Shown: in pieces, positions 1-11,883 of the stretch
How positions within the stretch are numbered: the stretch's first letter is position 1
Layout: each line of letters begins with the position of its first letter
NCBI GenBank assembly: GCA_029168955.1
Contig: JAPDOI010000884.1
Location: forward strand, 124,001 to 188,000
Direction: 5' to 3'
Source: Aplectana chamaeleonis
Lineage: Eukaryota; Nematoda; Chromadorea; Rhabditida; Cosmocercidae
Length of the DNA: 64,000 nt
Notes under the pieces: generated by a model
Databases searched by the model: none
The model's input: the letters and a program-made list of their open reading frames with translations, nothing else
Told to the model about the DNA's origin: nothing
Program-made: the position numbers and the translations under genes

Positions 1-535
1 AAGCTCGTTGTATTCTGAATCGTAACTGCTAGTACAAGAAGGTAGAAAAAATCCGCCACGAAGAAGAATTGCTGAAAACATGAACTTCAATAAAAACAAA
101 AAGCTTATCAAATGTTATGAAGGCGTAAAGTGTATGAACTTCATCAACGGTTGAGTAGGGAAATAGGATCGACTATCCTGTCTTCCACTGGGAGTTTTCA
201 CTTCCAAGATGAGCTAAACGCTTGTAAATGTCGCCCAATCAGCCTGATATGCTTTTACAGGCGAAATACCGCTGATTAACATAACTTTTTGCCCAAAACT
301 CTCATTTCAACTGATGAAGCGATTTTTGCATATTTGCGCGTAAAGCGTGAGCAGGGTGTGCAGTTGCACACGCCGCAATATATTTGACGGCTGTGCATTT
401 TGTTCCACCTGTCTAAACGGCATGAGCCGTTAGAAAACCTAGTCGATATCATGATGAATTGTGAGTGGAACAGGCTGATCTAAAGGGCGAAGGGACGGAG
501 TTCGTTTGGGTCTTGAAGCGGGGGCCGGGTTGCGG

Positions 536-909
536 ACTCAAACGCTAACGTCGGACAGGAAACGAGATTCTCACGCCGTAAAATAGCGTGTTTTGTTGTG
601 TCGACTGCGTCCAACACCACTCATTGTAACGACACCATGGAAATTTTTGAAACCCTTAGAGAATTCATTCCTGGACTTCCTTGTTTTATTTTAGAAGAGC
701 TCAGGTTACATGATAATTTACGTATAAGGAGATTGAAACGACAAAGCATTTCCAATTTAGGCTGAGTTTCGGTGTGCACAGGCAAATTGAAATTTAGGGT
801 TTGTTTCGTGATGTCGTAGAATGAGTAGTGTTGGACGCAATGGACACACCACAACACGCTATTTTACGGCATGAGAATTTCGTTCCCTGTCCGACGTTAG
901 CGTTCGAGT
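536..909. mobile_element. Non-autonomous MULE-like element with long TIRs
   Basis: The first and last ~100 bp are inverted copies of each other, both starting ACTC(A/G)AACGCTAACGTCGG. The element is flanked exactly by the 9-bp direct repeat GGGTTGCGG at 527-535 and 910-918. Long TIRs with a 9-bp target duplication are the classical signature of Mutator-like elements. The 374-bp length leaves no room for a transposase, so it would depend on one supplied elsewhere. Superfamily assignment rests only on target-site length and TIR length. Confidence 0.7.
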
Positions 910-2117
910 GGGTTGCGGTCGCCGAAATACGCCGAAGTCCTACCATCAATGGCTTTAGGGTGTGCGACGTTTAGGCTTAAAAGCTAGAGCGCGGACAGGG
1001 CAGAGAGAGGATAGGGAAACTAGTAAAAGCTGGGAATTAAATAATGATGCTTTATACTTTTACCTTCCAGATGTTAGTTTTTCAAGATCTGAGGTTTTTC
1101 ACGCCCCAATTTAGTTTGATAATCCTATTTGATGACAGTTAGAAGAAATAGCCTCCTCTGCGTCTCTACCCCGATTTCGGCATAAACGCCCGCCACCCCC
1201 CTCCGACCTACCTGAAATGTTTGTTGGCTGTCATTGCTGGTAAATGATATAGGGAGGCCTATCGCCCAAAATTTTAATCCTAATTCATGTTCTTGCAGTT
1301 GTGGCGGTCATTTTGAATGCTCTCTTGTTTGCGTTGGAAATGTAAAGCATTAAAAGGTCTAAAACATATCCTTCAAACCTCCCACCGAATCAAATTTCAT
1401 GTCATTTTCCCCAAAAATGCTCCATCCTTATTCTTGTTATCTCTTGCACTTTTCATTCGCAGTACCACCAACGATGTCTCCTTATCAGCTAGAATGTTCG
1501 ATGATGTAATGACCGACCCGGCGGTCTATCAACGGCGGCCGTCTCCTTTGAAGATTCGCTATTTTATGAGTTTGCAAACCACACAGTAGATAACCCACCA
1601 CATTTTGATATGGCATTTTGTTATTTATTGAAGTATATTTGCGATATTACATTGCTTATTGGGCCAGTAATGTGGGTACTTTTGGCTTTAATTGACTGAT
1701 TTCTCGGAAGTGGTTGCATACCCAAATGGGAGTTTTTAGCCTCTTGATCCGATTTACTGGGCGCTCCTTGCATGGTCTGTGAGGATGATCATTTTTTGAG
1801 TGATGTTTGTGAAAGCGTATTCTTCGGGAAGCCTGAACTTCCTTACATAAGATTTTGTTTGAGGAGCAGATGAAGCAAGCTAGGAATGCAGCGTTTTCCT
1901 AATTCCAACACCAACTGAAATTAATTTCCACTACTAGAAAAGCCCGGTTGCCAGATGGAGTCCTGGAAAGCGGTCAACTGACGGTTGTGGGGCGATGGAA
2001 AGATACAATCTTAAGCTTTTAAATTTTACCTAAACCACCTGGGTAGACACGAGCAGACCTAAAAGTTGAATTCTTTCACACAGAAATTGAAACTATTTCA
2101 GCCAAAACTTGATGCAA
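910..2117. other. Intergenic, nothing recognised
   Basis: No conserved coding frame, RNA gene or clear repeat boundary was seen here. Short open frames are present but lack codon or domain signals. Confidence 0.5.
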
Positions 2118-2300
2118 AGGGCTATTCGATGCGGCGAACACGAATATGTGGTCCACTTTCAGTCTTTTGGGAGACCACCACAGGATACTGTAGCTACATG
2201 ATATTTCACCTACCGTACCCTACCGCAAATTCTCAAAGAACTTAACACGAACCTCATACTTGTGTTCAGCGCACCACATAAAGTCTGTCCGAATGAGACT
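2118..2300. repeat. Dispersed repeat family E, copy 1
   Basis: This shares a block near CTACCGTACCCTACCGCAAA and a second block near CATACTTGTGTTCAGCGC with stretches at 30975-31135, 46290-46440 and 50818-50980. The best-preserved copy (50818) is a hairpin, so this looks like a degenerate foldback MITE. No target duplication was resolved. Confidence 0.5.
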
Positions 2301-3245
2301 GTTCGCGCCCGCGGTCGGCGTGAGTGTCTAGCGGCCGTCGCGGAGGGTTTTTTTGGGGGAGTCTCCCCACATCTGCAGACAGCTGGCTGGGACGACGTTC
2401 ATTATTTGTCTGATTTATATGTCATTTGTTTGTCTGTCTGATTTGTTTGTCTGTTTGATTCTGCTAACTGATTTACAAGTTGGAAAAGTACCCTTAGCGA
2501 CTCTCGACATGCACGCCGACCGCGTGGGCGAACAGTCTTATTCGGATGGATTTTATCCCCTCTCCCCCACCCCGGATAAAAATTTAGCTGAGAATGTTCT
2601 AAATTCTGGGATCCGGAAATGATCTTTTTTGCAGTTTTTGATGTACCCAGGTGCATAAACAATTTAAAAAATCAAAACTGTCTATATTTTTCTCCCCCGC
2701 AGCCCTAACTGGACCTTTTTTTAAAACTCTATCTCGGGGTCCTCCCTGATTAAAGGCAGTGTTCGCGATAAAATATGCTTGTCTTCTTATTCTCTTTAAA
2801 CCCTTTTCTGGGTTTCGAGTAGTAGGACCTATGAGAAAAAATCGCGAAAAAATACCGCTGTTTTGGGCCAAATTTGAAGCCTGAACTTTCCTGTCTTTTG
2901 ATGGTGGACGAGCCCACTCCACATCATCGACATCGATGATCTCTAATATAAAAAACATCAGGGGTGGTAGTAAACCTGCCAAACTACGATGTTACCGAAG
3001 ACTTTTAACATCAATGTTAACTGAGAGGTTATTAGTATTGACTCAAATCGGTGTACTAACATCTAGGACTGAAATAAAGCTACTATGAAAATCTTAGAGT
3101 TAAACTTCAAAGTTAGTACGCTTTAACTACCTTCTTACCCCCCTCGAAACTCTCAACCGCGAACATTGGTGTTCGTTAATTAATCGGCGCTCTCCACCGG
3201 CAAACGGTGAGGCACTGCGCCTATTGAGGAGTGCGCTAGAAGGCG

Positions 3246-3296
3246 ATGGCGGGTTAGGGTGAAAAGTCCTCGAGAGGACTTTTCGGCGTAACCCGC
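3246..3296. repeat. Hairpin inside the nested element
   Basis: GGCGGGTTA on the left pairs with TAACCCGCC on the right, and AAAAGTCCTC pairs with GAGGACTTTT around the centre. This forms a near-perfect palindrome of about 50 bp, apparently part of the 2962-5114 element. Confidence 0.7.
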
Positions 3297-4774
3297 CAAC
3301 TCGGAGTTTTCCATCCATCATCATTGAAGCCGTGATTGTGCCAAGAACTGTCCGAATGCACGTCAACTCCCCAACGGCTGGCGTAAAATTCGTCATGCGT
3401 AGTGATGATGCGATCAATAGTCCAGTATTGCCATTCTTTGATTGATCAACGAAGACAAATCCAGCTGACTGTTTCGCCCGTGATTGTCTTTTTTGCCTAG
3501 CTTTCGTGTTTTGAGTTCACGATTTCTCTCGTTATATGTTTTTTTTTGGTTTGAAAAAGCATTGCAAATTTAATAGAACTGTCCGAGAAACCTCTCAAAC
3601 GAACATCTGTTCCAGAATGCGCCGAAAGGCGGGTTTTAAAGTTCTTATTTTTTTTGTTTTTGGGCTGTGTCTTTTTGTTTCGTCTTTGCTTATCAACAGT
3701 TTGCTAATCTCTTTTGTCGCGACCCTGTACCTTCTGTTTCCTTAGGTAGGCTTTAGAAAAAATACTAACAAATTCAACATAGTTTTAGAGCCGTGATATA
3801 CAATTTTTGAACATTCTCAAGTGTATGAATGCGAATATCTCGCAGTCGAAAAATTGTCGAACACTAATGCTGAACTATAAGATCTTTTTTTCTGATTTTT
3901 GTAAGAATTTTCCTGATATTAATCTGAATCCAACGCAGAACAATTATCCGTGTTCCTTCATCTCTCCGAAAGAATTTAACATCGAATATTATTCGTTTAA
4001 TTACTCGGCTCGGTCCCATGTCTAGTATTTACTCTCCTTGTGTTTGCATAGCTGATGCTAGCAACCACAAAAAGCAGGAAGAATCAGCATTTTTGTTCGC
4101 GAAATGTTTATTTTTCATGTTCACCTTGAGAGTGAGTTTATTCTTCCAGGCTACTTTTCTAATAAAATTTTTCCCTAAACGATTTTCAAATTCGGTAAAA
4201 TGTGGTTACTGCGAAAGTGAAAACGGCAAGTTGAGTGTTTTCTCTGTCCTTTTTTCTTTTATAGCCTGACAAAACAAATGCTACAGGGCAAAGACAAGAG
4301 TGAATGGTAAGGTTGTCATGAACGCTGACAAAAAAAACAATCAGATCTGGACTTCCACAATAGAAATTTCAACTTTCACCTTTTTACAAATTCTGGAAAT
4401 GCTATCCTTCTGCCCAATTTTTCGGCCAATTCTACCTCATATCGTAGCACTCCATATATCTGAAGACATCGCCAAGGAAGTTGGAGAACTCAGAACGTGA
4501 AAGCTAGACAAAGAAAAAGAACAAACAGAGAAAACTATCAGCTGAACGGATTGGTCAATGAAAGCATGGATATAATAACTGAAAAGAAAGTGTGACTCTG
4601 ATCAAATGTATGCCAAACTTACATCGTGAATACGAGAAGAAAAAAGAGCGCTGGCAAAACTGATTTCCACTCTCATCATTGTTAAGGCTACTGTTTATCT
4701 AACAAGTGTTGATGAGTATGAAACACTGTTCAAGAAGGTTGAAGAGCATATCAGCAGCCACTCTCAAGGTGGTT

Positions 4775-4842
4775 GGGTGGTGTAGCGCAATGTAGCGCTG
4801 CTGTCACCAGCGCGGTCAGTGGTTCGAATCCGCGAACATCCG
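4775..4842 (+). tRNA. tRNA-like sequence, Asp(GTC)-type anticodon arm, degenerate
   Basis: A perfect 5-bp stem CGCTG/CAGCG (4796-4812) encloses the 7-nt loop CTGTCAC, which has T33, anticodon GTC and A37, as in tRNA-Asp. A T arm with loop TTCGAAT follows at 4818-4834, with one wobble and one mismatch. The ends GGGTGGT and AACATCC pair at six of seven positions, one by wobble. An A-box-like TAGCGCAATG is present and a run of five T follows. The D arm is too short, so this is probably a pseudogene or tRNA-derived SINE rather than a working tRNA. Confidence 0.35.
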
Positions 4843-4889
4843 CTTTTTCACTTGCATGTGGAAAAGTTAAAGACGTGAATCATCTGTGG

Positions 4890-4985
4890 CACGCTATGAT
4901 CAGCATAGCTTGGTGCAGAGCGATGTACCGCTGCTCATATACCAGGGTTCGCGGGTTCGCATCCGAGGGATCTCTAGTTTTGCGA
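4890..4985 (+). repeat. Second tRNA-like/SINE-like unit
   Basis: This is similar in layout to the unit at 4775: TGTACCGCTGCT near 4924-4935, then a B-box-like GGGTTCGCATCC near 4953-4964. The putative anticodon loop CTCATAT lacks a matched stem. Two related tRNA-like blocks in tandem, 130 bp apart, point to a Pol III-derived repeat. Confidence 0.35.
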
Positions 4986-5461
4986 ACAAATATGTATGTG
5001 GCGGTTCGCAGTTCAACTTAGAGTTACACCGATGTCTCAAGTTAGAATTTCTCATCGTTATCGTGACATTATCGCAATTCTTAACTCTGAGTTCTGGCTA
5101 GTTTACTACCACCCCAGCTGTCTTGGAATTGAATTTCAATCAATGAACATTGCCCTTCGGACTCATCTAGTCAAAAACATTGACTGAAGTGCTTGCTTTC
5201 ATTGGTCAACTCTTTTCATTTCAAATTTGAATTTATCTCTTCCTGAATGTCCATGATTTTCGACTGCTCGGCTTGAGGCTGCGATCTCTTTTTTCTCGGC
5301 TCTGTGCACGTGTGCACTAACTGGCTCCTGTGGGTCCTAGAAACTCTAATTCTGGCCCGTTTTTCACCGCGCTACCTTCATAGTTTTTCAGCTGTTTTCT
5401 ATCTAAGCTGATTTTTATAGTTTTTTTAGATAACGGTTTTCATCGCGACCACTGCCTTTAA

Positions 5462-7069
5462 TGTTTGCACAAGTCTGCCCAAGAAGGCTAATCGAAGGTC
5501 AGACTTCACAACTCCCCTACCATCTGTAGTATTCTGGTCTGGAGATTCATTCGTGTTCCGAGAACAATCAGAGCCAGTCATAGATTCCAGCAGAAGGTCG
5601 CCCACCACACTCCGGTCGTTACGGTTTATAGCCGCCTCTTATCTCCTCTGATGGATATTTACGGTCTACCGTCAAGCCAACTATATGATTAACCCTGGTT
5701 ATGTGGCGTTTACAATCAGATAGTCGATTATCGAAGAACCATCATCATCATTGTAATGCTCGTTTTTATTTAGGGTGTACAATAATGAGCATACGGTGTG
5801 ATAACATGGTCGTTTCTACGCAACATTCATCGTGTCTGTAGATTGTGCTAGATATGGGATAGTGTACATATATTTACGATCTCGATGGGCACGAGCACGA
5901 TTAAATGCAGGTGATAGAGAGCTTTCGCGGATAGTGTTTAGGCCCAAATAACCATAGTGAGGTTTTGACTCAAGAACGAATTCTTCAGAAATTTAGGCTA
6001 CTTCTAAGCCTTTTCAATAGAGCGCTTGACACGCCTTGAGAACATGATAAAAGTGTTTTCCCCACAAGAGTGCTAACGTAAATCCGTATCTGATCCTCCC
6101 AAAAAAATGCAGCTAAGAATGAATGATTGGAAATTTTTCAGAAATTTCCACCGTCCCTGTAAAACTTTACCTCACTTGAATACTCAGACTTAATGAGCCA
6201 AAACATCATGGAACATTCACACCCAGTAAACATGTTGCACGCAACATCGACACAATTCTATTGATGTGACCGTCGTTGATTTCAACTGGCCCCATAAAAT
6301 ACCGTCCACATGTGGGAACGAACCTCCATTGGCGTTACCTAAAAGAGGTTGTCGACATGCGAAAATCGCGGCCTCTCACGCACACCTCAATCCCTAATTA
6401 CCGATTCCACGATCATCCCATGTCCAGCGGCAAAACACCCTTACCAATAAACTATGTGAGCCGTCACCATTTTTGATGACAAGGACGGAAACAGCACTGA
6501 ATTCTGGAAGCGGCCCTATTCTCCTTGTTTCTGTTAGATTAAAATGTTAAAATGGTTACCTATAAGTTGCTGCTGATTTCATTTATCACGTTCAGTGATT
6601 CTGAAGAGGCATTTTCGAAGAAAAATTGACCCTTCAGATCAGTCAATCACTTCTCAAAAATAAAAGATATCTTCGAATCTTCTTTCGTTTTTATTTATTC
6701 CCTGTTTTCAATTGGCTAGGTTAGCAAGATCAGAAACCGCTAAATGCTCATCGTCTTTTTTCTGCGAATTTTCATTCTTTCAACTGTAACACATTCTTCT
6801 GAAACTTAACATTTGATGCTGATTTTTTTGGCGAACACTGATTTTTTTTTGCGAATCGTGCTTGGAGTAGAAAAAATCCCAATAAATGCATTCTGAAAAG
6901 TCAATTACTCGTATACGCAATGCAGAGACTTTTTCTGGGATATTTTAGTGAGTTTCATACGCTCTGCAATGATACATGCGTAGCGCTTTCGGGACATTCT
7001 AAGGGCATTCGAGTAAAAAAGTTTCATCGTCACGAATAAGGTTAAAAAATTCAGGCTGGCTTGTGTTTA
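5462..7069. other. Intergenic, nothing recognised
   Basis: AT-rich DNA with scattered short open frames. No conserved protein, RNA or repeat boundary was detected. Confidence 0.5.
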
Positions 7070-7288
7070 CTCAGGCGATTTTCGGCCCCGAGCCGCCTGA
7101 GAGTTCGTCTCGTTCTTCCAATCTGCGGGTCGACTTTTGTTGCTGTTCGGGCCACTGCTGCTGCTGTTCGTGCTACTTGAGCTCGTCCGAACAGCAACTG
7201 CAGTGGCCCGGAGATTGTGAGAACGAGTTGAACTGTCAGGCTGCTCTGACTCCTGTTCGGTGAGGCTCGTGAACGAGAATCGCCCGAG
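7070..7288. mobile_element. Foldback MITE with TA target duplication
   Basis: The two halves are inverted copies, with ends CTCAGGCGATTTTCG and CGAGAATCGCCCGAG and inner blocks around GCTGTTCGGGCCACTGC. TA flanks both ends (7068-7069 and 7289-7290). At 219 bp it is almost entirely arms. Open frames in this stretch are by-products of the inverted repeat. Confidence 0.7.
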
Positions 7289-9459
7289 TAGTCAGAAAAC
7301 CATAGATTAAATGAAAATGTCGCGGTCATGCAGTCATTCTGTCGCCATTCTGAGCGTTTTTAGCCTTTCGAAAGGTTTATGATTCAGAATGATGGTGCGG
7401 CGTAACCTTCACGCCGAACATTGTAGGCTCAAATATCACAGGCCTATTCGTATTACGTAATGTGTTCGTTTCAGAATGGAAGGTTTTAGTTTTATCCTGA
7501 AAATTTTCTTCAGTGTCATCTAATAATTAATTTTGAGATCAAAAAGGGGGCGGGCGAATTGCAATAGGGCTTTCTGCTGGAGTTATCGGCTGATACCAGC
7601 ATTTAAATGCTTAGAACTTCGCTCCCTCTCATATTCCTTTCATCCATCTATTGACTGGACATTTTCAAAGATTTTGGACTTGGTCGGGTGATTATTAAGT
7701 TACTTTAATGGAGTTTCCTGGAACGAAACATGGTGAAAAGTCGCTTTGTCTTTCTAATCTGCTGTTTTCGCCCTGTTTATTTTTGGGTTCTGCAGTGGTG
7801 CTGAAGTTGTGACACTTGAACCTCAACTAGATTGGCTTTTTATTGAGACCATATTTCTAGTGGCACAGACGGATGTTCGTGTTGTAATACTTGTGAGCAG
7901 GAGCTAGCTTTTCTTTGTTGCAATAATGAAAGCTACGTACACACTACAGTCCAGTAGGCGACATCATAAAACAGTGAAACTCCTGAAAAATTATGCGCGG
8001 TTAACTTGCTTTACCTGTGCAGGTGAATAGCGATCGGTCATAAAGACTGTCTCGCTCAGATAAGTCCGGGTGGAGCAAGAAGCGGGGCGGTCGGTCATCG
8101 CAAAATACAACAACGATAAAGGGAGTTTGACATGACAAGCCCGATAAGCCTTACGCCGCCCAGTTCAAATTTAGGGAGAAAGGCTATACTTATGGCCGAC
8201 ACAGAATCGTTCGTGTGCTCAATGCATTTTATAGAAAACATACATACACAGATGCAAATGGAGTCCGCTGGAGGAAATAAAGCCTTGCCTGCTCGGATAG
8301 GTCCAGGACGAGCAATAATTCCGCGTTGGCGATACTCTTATGTCATTACTCATAGTTGCAGAAAATCGACTCCCCTTGTTCTCAAAGATCAAAATGGAGT
8401 GATTTTTTACAGGTAGTTTTTCATTTCGCGTTGGTGAGCTGTGTAGGCTTAGAATTTGAGACGGTCTGGAAGCTTGCCAAGTTGAGTTTTGATTTGATTC
8501 GGGGGGGGGGGGAGGGGGAGGCAACTGACCACTGTTCGTCTGCAGCTATCGCCGATTCTGCTGAGTCAGATGTTTGGAAGGCGAATCGCTGAAGGCAACA
8601 GCTTCGAGTTGGATCTCCTTCAGAGTTCGATCGCCGCGCGAAGCGATAGGGTAATAACCACGAGCATCGATCGAGATCGCGTCGCACGTCAATCCGTATT
8701 CAAAACATGTCATCGCTGCGATCAGCGAAGGAAGTGTTAAATAGGCCTTAGCGTACACGCTGCAGGCGATCGATACTATCAGCTGAATCTTCCGCGTTAT
8801 CCACATCTCAGCTTCATTCCTTTTCTGACTTTTCTCTGATACAATTCTAAGATCCTTTCATTTCGCGAAGTATTGCCCACACTTTTTTACGCGAAAAAAA
8901 TGGTCAATTTTTTGTCTGTTACTTGCATTGTGTATGAGATGACCCGCTTCATGCAAAGAATCGACAATACTATGAGCCGCTTCAAGAAGCTAAGGCCACC
9001 TCGAGACTTCAATTGACTGGTAGGGGGCACAGTCTTCACACAACATTCATCATCAGTGAGGCCAAATTCTGATGAATATACCCTTCCTAATGAAAGCACA
9101 CTGCCCTCTCTCGTTAGTGATTGTAAAAATCACGAAAATTTAGTGTGAAAAAATGGAGCCGCATGTGATCTTTACATCCCAAGCAGGGTTTACGATCAGA
9201 ACAGCGTTAGAGTTTCCGGCGGAACTGGTAAGGTCGCCTTTCGCAACAATAAAAATTGGTCAAAAACGAGCTACAACTAGCCCTATACGCCCCTAGCTTC
9301 GAATGAGATATGCCCGCTCCGCTCACATCCTGGCTTGCCGTTGAGGAAGTGGGCGGGCACGCCATATTCAAGTTTTGGGATACTGTTGTTGGGCCACGGA
9401 TCTTTCGATTTCTTGTGAAAACTCAAAGGCTAATTTAGTCGTGAGCGCGGTCTTCAAAG
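7289..9459. other. Intergenic, nothing recognised
   Basis: There is a G-rich run near 8502-8520 and otherwise mixed sequence. Several overlapping frames at 8130-8810 occur on both strands without domain signals, and I do not call them genes. Confidence 0.5.
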
Positions 9460-9580
9460 TATCCTCTACTTCAGGGTGGAATTTACTGCTGTTGATCACG
9501 TGCGTGCGCGCGCGAACGCTGCGTCTCCTTCTCTCCCACACCTTCCCGCTCTCTCTCTCTCCTCGATCCCCACAAGCACG
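9460..9580 (-). repeat. Dispersed repeat family B, copy 1
   Basis: Read on the minus strand, the block GAGACGCAGCGTTCGCGC and the following CGCACG-rich stretch match blocks at 14200-14300 and 61140-61230 (GCAGCGTACG, GCACGCGATGAA). A purine-rich tract lies beside it. Function is unknown. Confidence 0.45.
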
Positions 9581-10802
9581 CAAAATGCTAAATTTGTCCC
9601 GGAAACAGAGCATACTTTTTATCCGAATAACGAGTGTCGACGTACTCTCTACACGTTCCGAGTAAGAGTAAAATGGCTACAGGCATCTTTTTGTTACTGC
9701 AGTGCTGTATACTCTATAGTCTCTTTTGTCAATACATGCATAGCAAATTTAGTTCAAACTTTAAAGATTTTTTAACCCAGATTTTTTTTTGAGTTGTTCT
9801 TTCTTCTTTCATCTGGTACTCTTTCCTCCAGTGAGCGCTTTCTTCTTCATCTACGTAAATTTAGTGCTCAACTACTCTCTAGAAGATCTTTGTGAGTGAA
9901 ATGATTTTTTTTTCACATAGCATTTTAAAATTTTGATTCCGAAAAGTCAGTCCCAGTGCGGTCGAACTACAGTAGTGGACAAAAATCTGTTGACATTGTC
10001 CTTTTTTGAAATATCTTTGCTCCCCTTGGAGCTATCGATTTCATCTTTTCACACGATATTTTCGGTAATAATGTCGATATAATAAAGTGCGCTACAGGAC
10101 CATAGCGCAAGTATTCATTGATCGGAAAGAGAATTTTGAACATTGGCAATTTGCGCCTTTTGCGTCTTCTTCCAGCTCCCTCGATTTCTTCGTCGTTTTC
10201 GAAATTCTCTTGGTGAATTTTTTGTTTTGTAGAATTGATGATTTGTTTAGAAGTGAGCTTTTGTTGCATAGTGATCAAGGATCTCTCATCCTAGGTTCAA
10301 GAGCCGTTCCTGGAAGCCTGTTCAGGAACACAATACGATCCATTCGAGAAATTCTGAAGGTTGGCGTTGAACATCTACTGAGGCCAAAAGCTCGAGTATG
10401 ACATCGTTAGACAGCAGGAATACTGGATAGAATAATAGCACGCACCTTACATACGTGACATTCCGAAGCTCGATACTAAGGACATAACAAGAGAACTTCA
10501 GAACTTTCGTAAAACGCAGGCGATCTCGAGGTTTTATGTCTCTGGAGAATCTTTTCAGAGTTTTCTGAGGTATCTATCAATGCTGCGAAACGTCGACATC
10601 GTGGCTGTGAAATCCTCGGACGTCTTCCCATCTAATGGCTTTTGATGAGAGTAAGGCATCAGAAGGCAAGGATAGCGTGGGCGATGGAGCATCATCACTA
10701 GACTCAACAGAAAAGGTAAAAAGGCTTTTTCCTAACTTAATCTCCGAATGAACGAGTTGTAGATTCACCTGAATAGACAACTTTTTTACATTGCTCTCGA
10801 GT

Positions 10803-11294
10803 CTAGTGATGATGCTCCGTATCCCACGACAGTCTTGTCTTCTGATGCCTTACTCTCATCGCAGCCATTTGATGGGAAGACGTCCTAGGACTCCACAGCC
10901 ACAGTGTCGACGTTTCGCAGCATTGGCAGACACCTGAGAAAACTTCAGTGGATTCTCCAGAGACATAAAACCTCGAGATCGCCTGCGTTTCACGAAATTT
11001 ATGAAGTTTTTCTCCAATATCCTCACCATTGAGATTAGGATTGTCGCGTAAGGTGCGTGCTATGATGCCATCCAGTGTTGCTCTTGTCTCACAATGTCTT
11101 CCTCGAGCTTCTGACCTGAATAGATGTCTAACGCCAACCTTCAGAGCTGCTCGAATGGATCTTATTGTGATACTGAGCAGGCGTCCAGGAAGGGCTCCTG
11201 ATGAGCCCATTTTAGAACCTCGGGATGAGAAATCTTTGATCACTATGCAACAAAATTTCACTTCTAAACAAACGATCAATCCTACAAAACACAA
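10803..11294 (-). pseudogene. Tc1/mariner-type transposase N-terminal remnant
   Basis: This 163-codon minus-strand frame lies in the right arm of the foldback relic. Its middle, around RTLRDNPNLNGEDIGEKL, resembles the second helix-turn-helix region of Tc1-type transposases, preceded by a basic stretch RSIRAALKVGVRHLF. No DDE catalytic domain follows, so the frame is a fragment. The left arm (about 10260-10560, + strand) carries a diverged mirror copy with stops. Identification rests on motif shape and on its place between Tc1-like TIRs. Confidence 0.45.
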
Positions 11295-11339
11295 AATTTA
11301 TCCAAGAGAATATCGAAAACGACGAAGAAATCGAGCGAG

Positions 11340-11883
11340 TTAAAGGCAGTGGTCGCGATCAAATATGCTTGTCGTATTTTTCTCTCTAAACCCTTTCCTG
11401 GGTCTACAGTAGTAGGACCTTTAAGAAAAAATCGCGAAAAAACCACTGTTCTGCGCCAAATTTGAAGCCTGAACTTTAATGTCTTCTGATGGTGGACGAG
11501 CCCACTCCACATCATCAGCATCGATGACCTCTTATATCAAAATTATCAGCTGGCTTGAAGTTGAATTTCAATCAATGAACTTTCGGATTTATGTACACAT
11601 ATAGTCAAAAATATTGGTTGAAGTGCTTGCTTTCATTGTTCAACTGTTTCATTAGGTAAATTTGCATTTATTTCTTCCTCTAAGTGTCGATGATTTTCGA
11701 CTGCTTGGCATGAGACTGTGATCTTTCTGTGCACGTGTGCACGAACTGGAAATTTAGGGTCTTAATAACTCTGATTCTAGCCCTTTTTTTACCGCGCTAC
11801 CTTCATAGCTTTTGCACTTTTTTATATCTAAGCTGATTTTTGTAGATTTTTTTGATAACGTTTTTCATCGTGACCACTGCTTT
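11340..11883. mobile_element. MITE family A, copy 2 (uninterrupted)
   Basis: This is a full-length relative of the split element at 2750-5461. It begins TTAAAGGCAGTGGTCGCGAT and ends with the inverted form CATCGTGACCACTGCTTTC. It sits in the right arm of the Tc1-like relic at a point where the left arm is uninterrupted, which dates it after the foldback duplication. Confidence 0.75.

Larger units (their letters stand above)
2962..5114. mobile_element. 2.15-kb nested DNA element with CAG target duplication
   Basis: The element starts GGGTGGTAGTAAAC and ends with its exact reverse complement GTTTACTACCACCC. It interrupts MITE family A copy 1, and comparison with the unbroken copy at 11340 shows that CAG (2959-2961 and 5115-5117) was duplicated on insertion. 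Beyond the perfect 14 bp, the ends stay weakly similar for about 100 bp. The interior holds a 50-bp hairpin (3246-3296) and two tRNA-like sequences, but no transposase frame. A 3-bp CWG-type target duplication is one form described for Harbinger-like elements; the assignment is tentative. Confidence 0.75.
2750..5461. mobile_element. MITE family A, copy 1, split by a nested insertion
   Basis: The outer ends are inverted copies of TTAAAGGCAGTG(T/G)TCGCGAT. The left part (2750-2961) and right part (5115-5461) align end to end with an uninterrupted copy at 11340-11883. Without the insert and its duplication the element is about 556 bp. TTAA or TA next to the TIR suggests a TA-type target, but the exact duplication is ambiguous because the TIR itself begins TTAA. 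No transposase is visible. Confidence 0.75.

Noticed and set aside
4773..5187. Protein frames over the tRNA-like region
   Set aside because: Three overlapping + strand frames cross tRNA-like blocks and a transposon end, with no conserved domain.
8500..8522. Poly-G tracts here and at 24178-24190 as functional G-quadruplexes
   Set aside because: Single homopolymer runs are more simply explained as simple sequence or sequencing artefacts.
8130..8810. Overlapping open frames on both strands as a gene
   Set aside because: They overlap in several frames, carry a low-complexity G-rich segment and show no domain or splice pattern.
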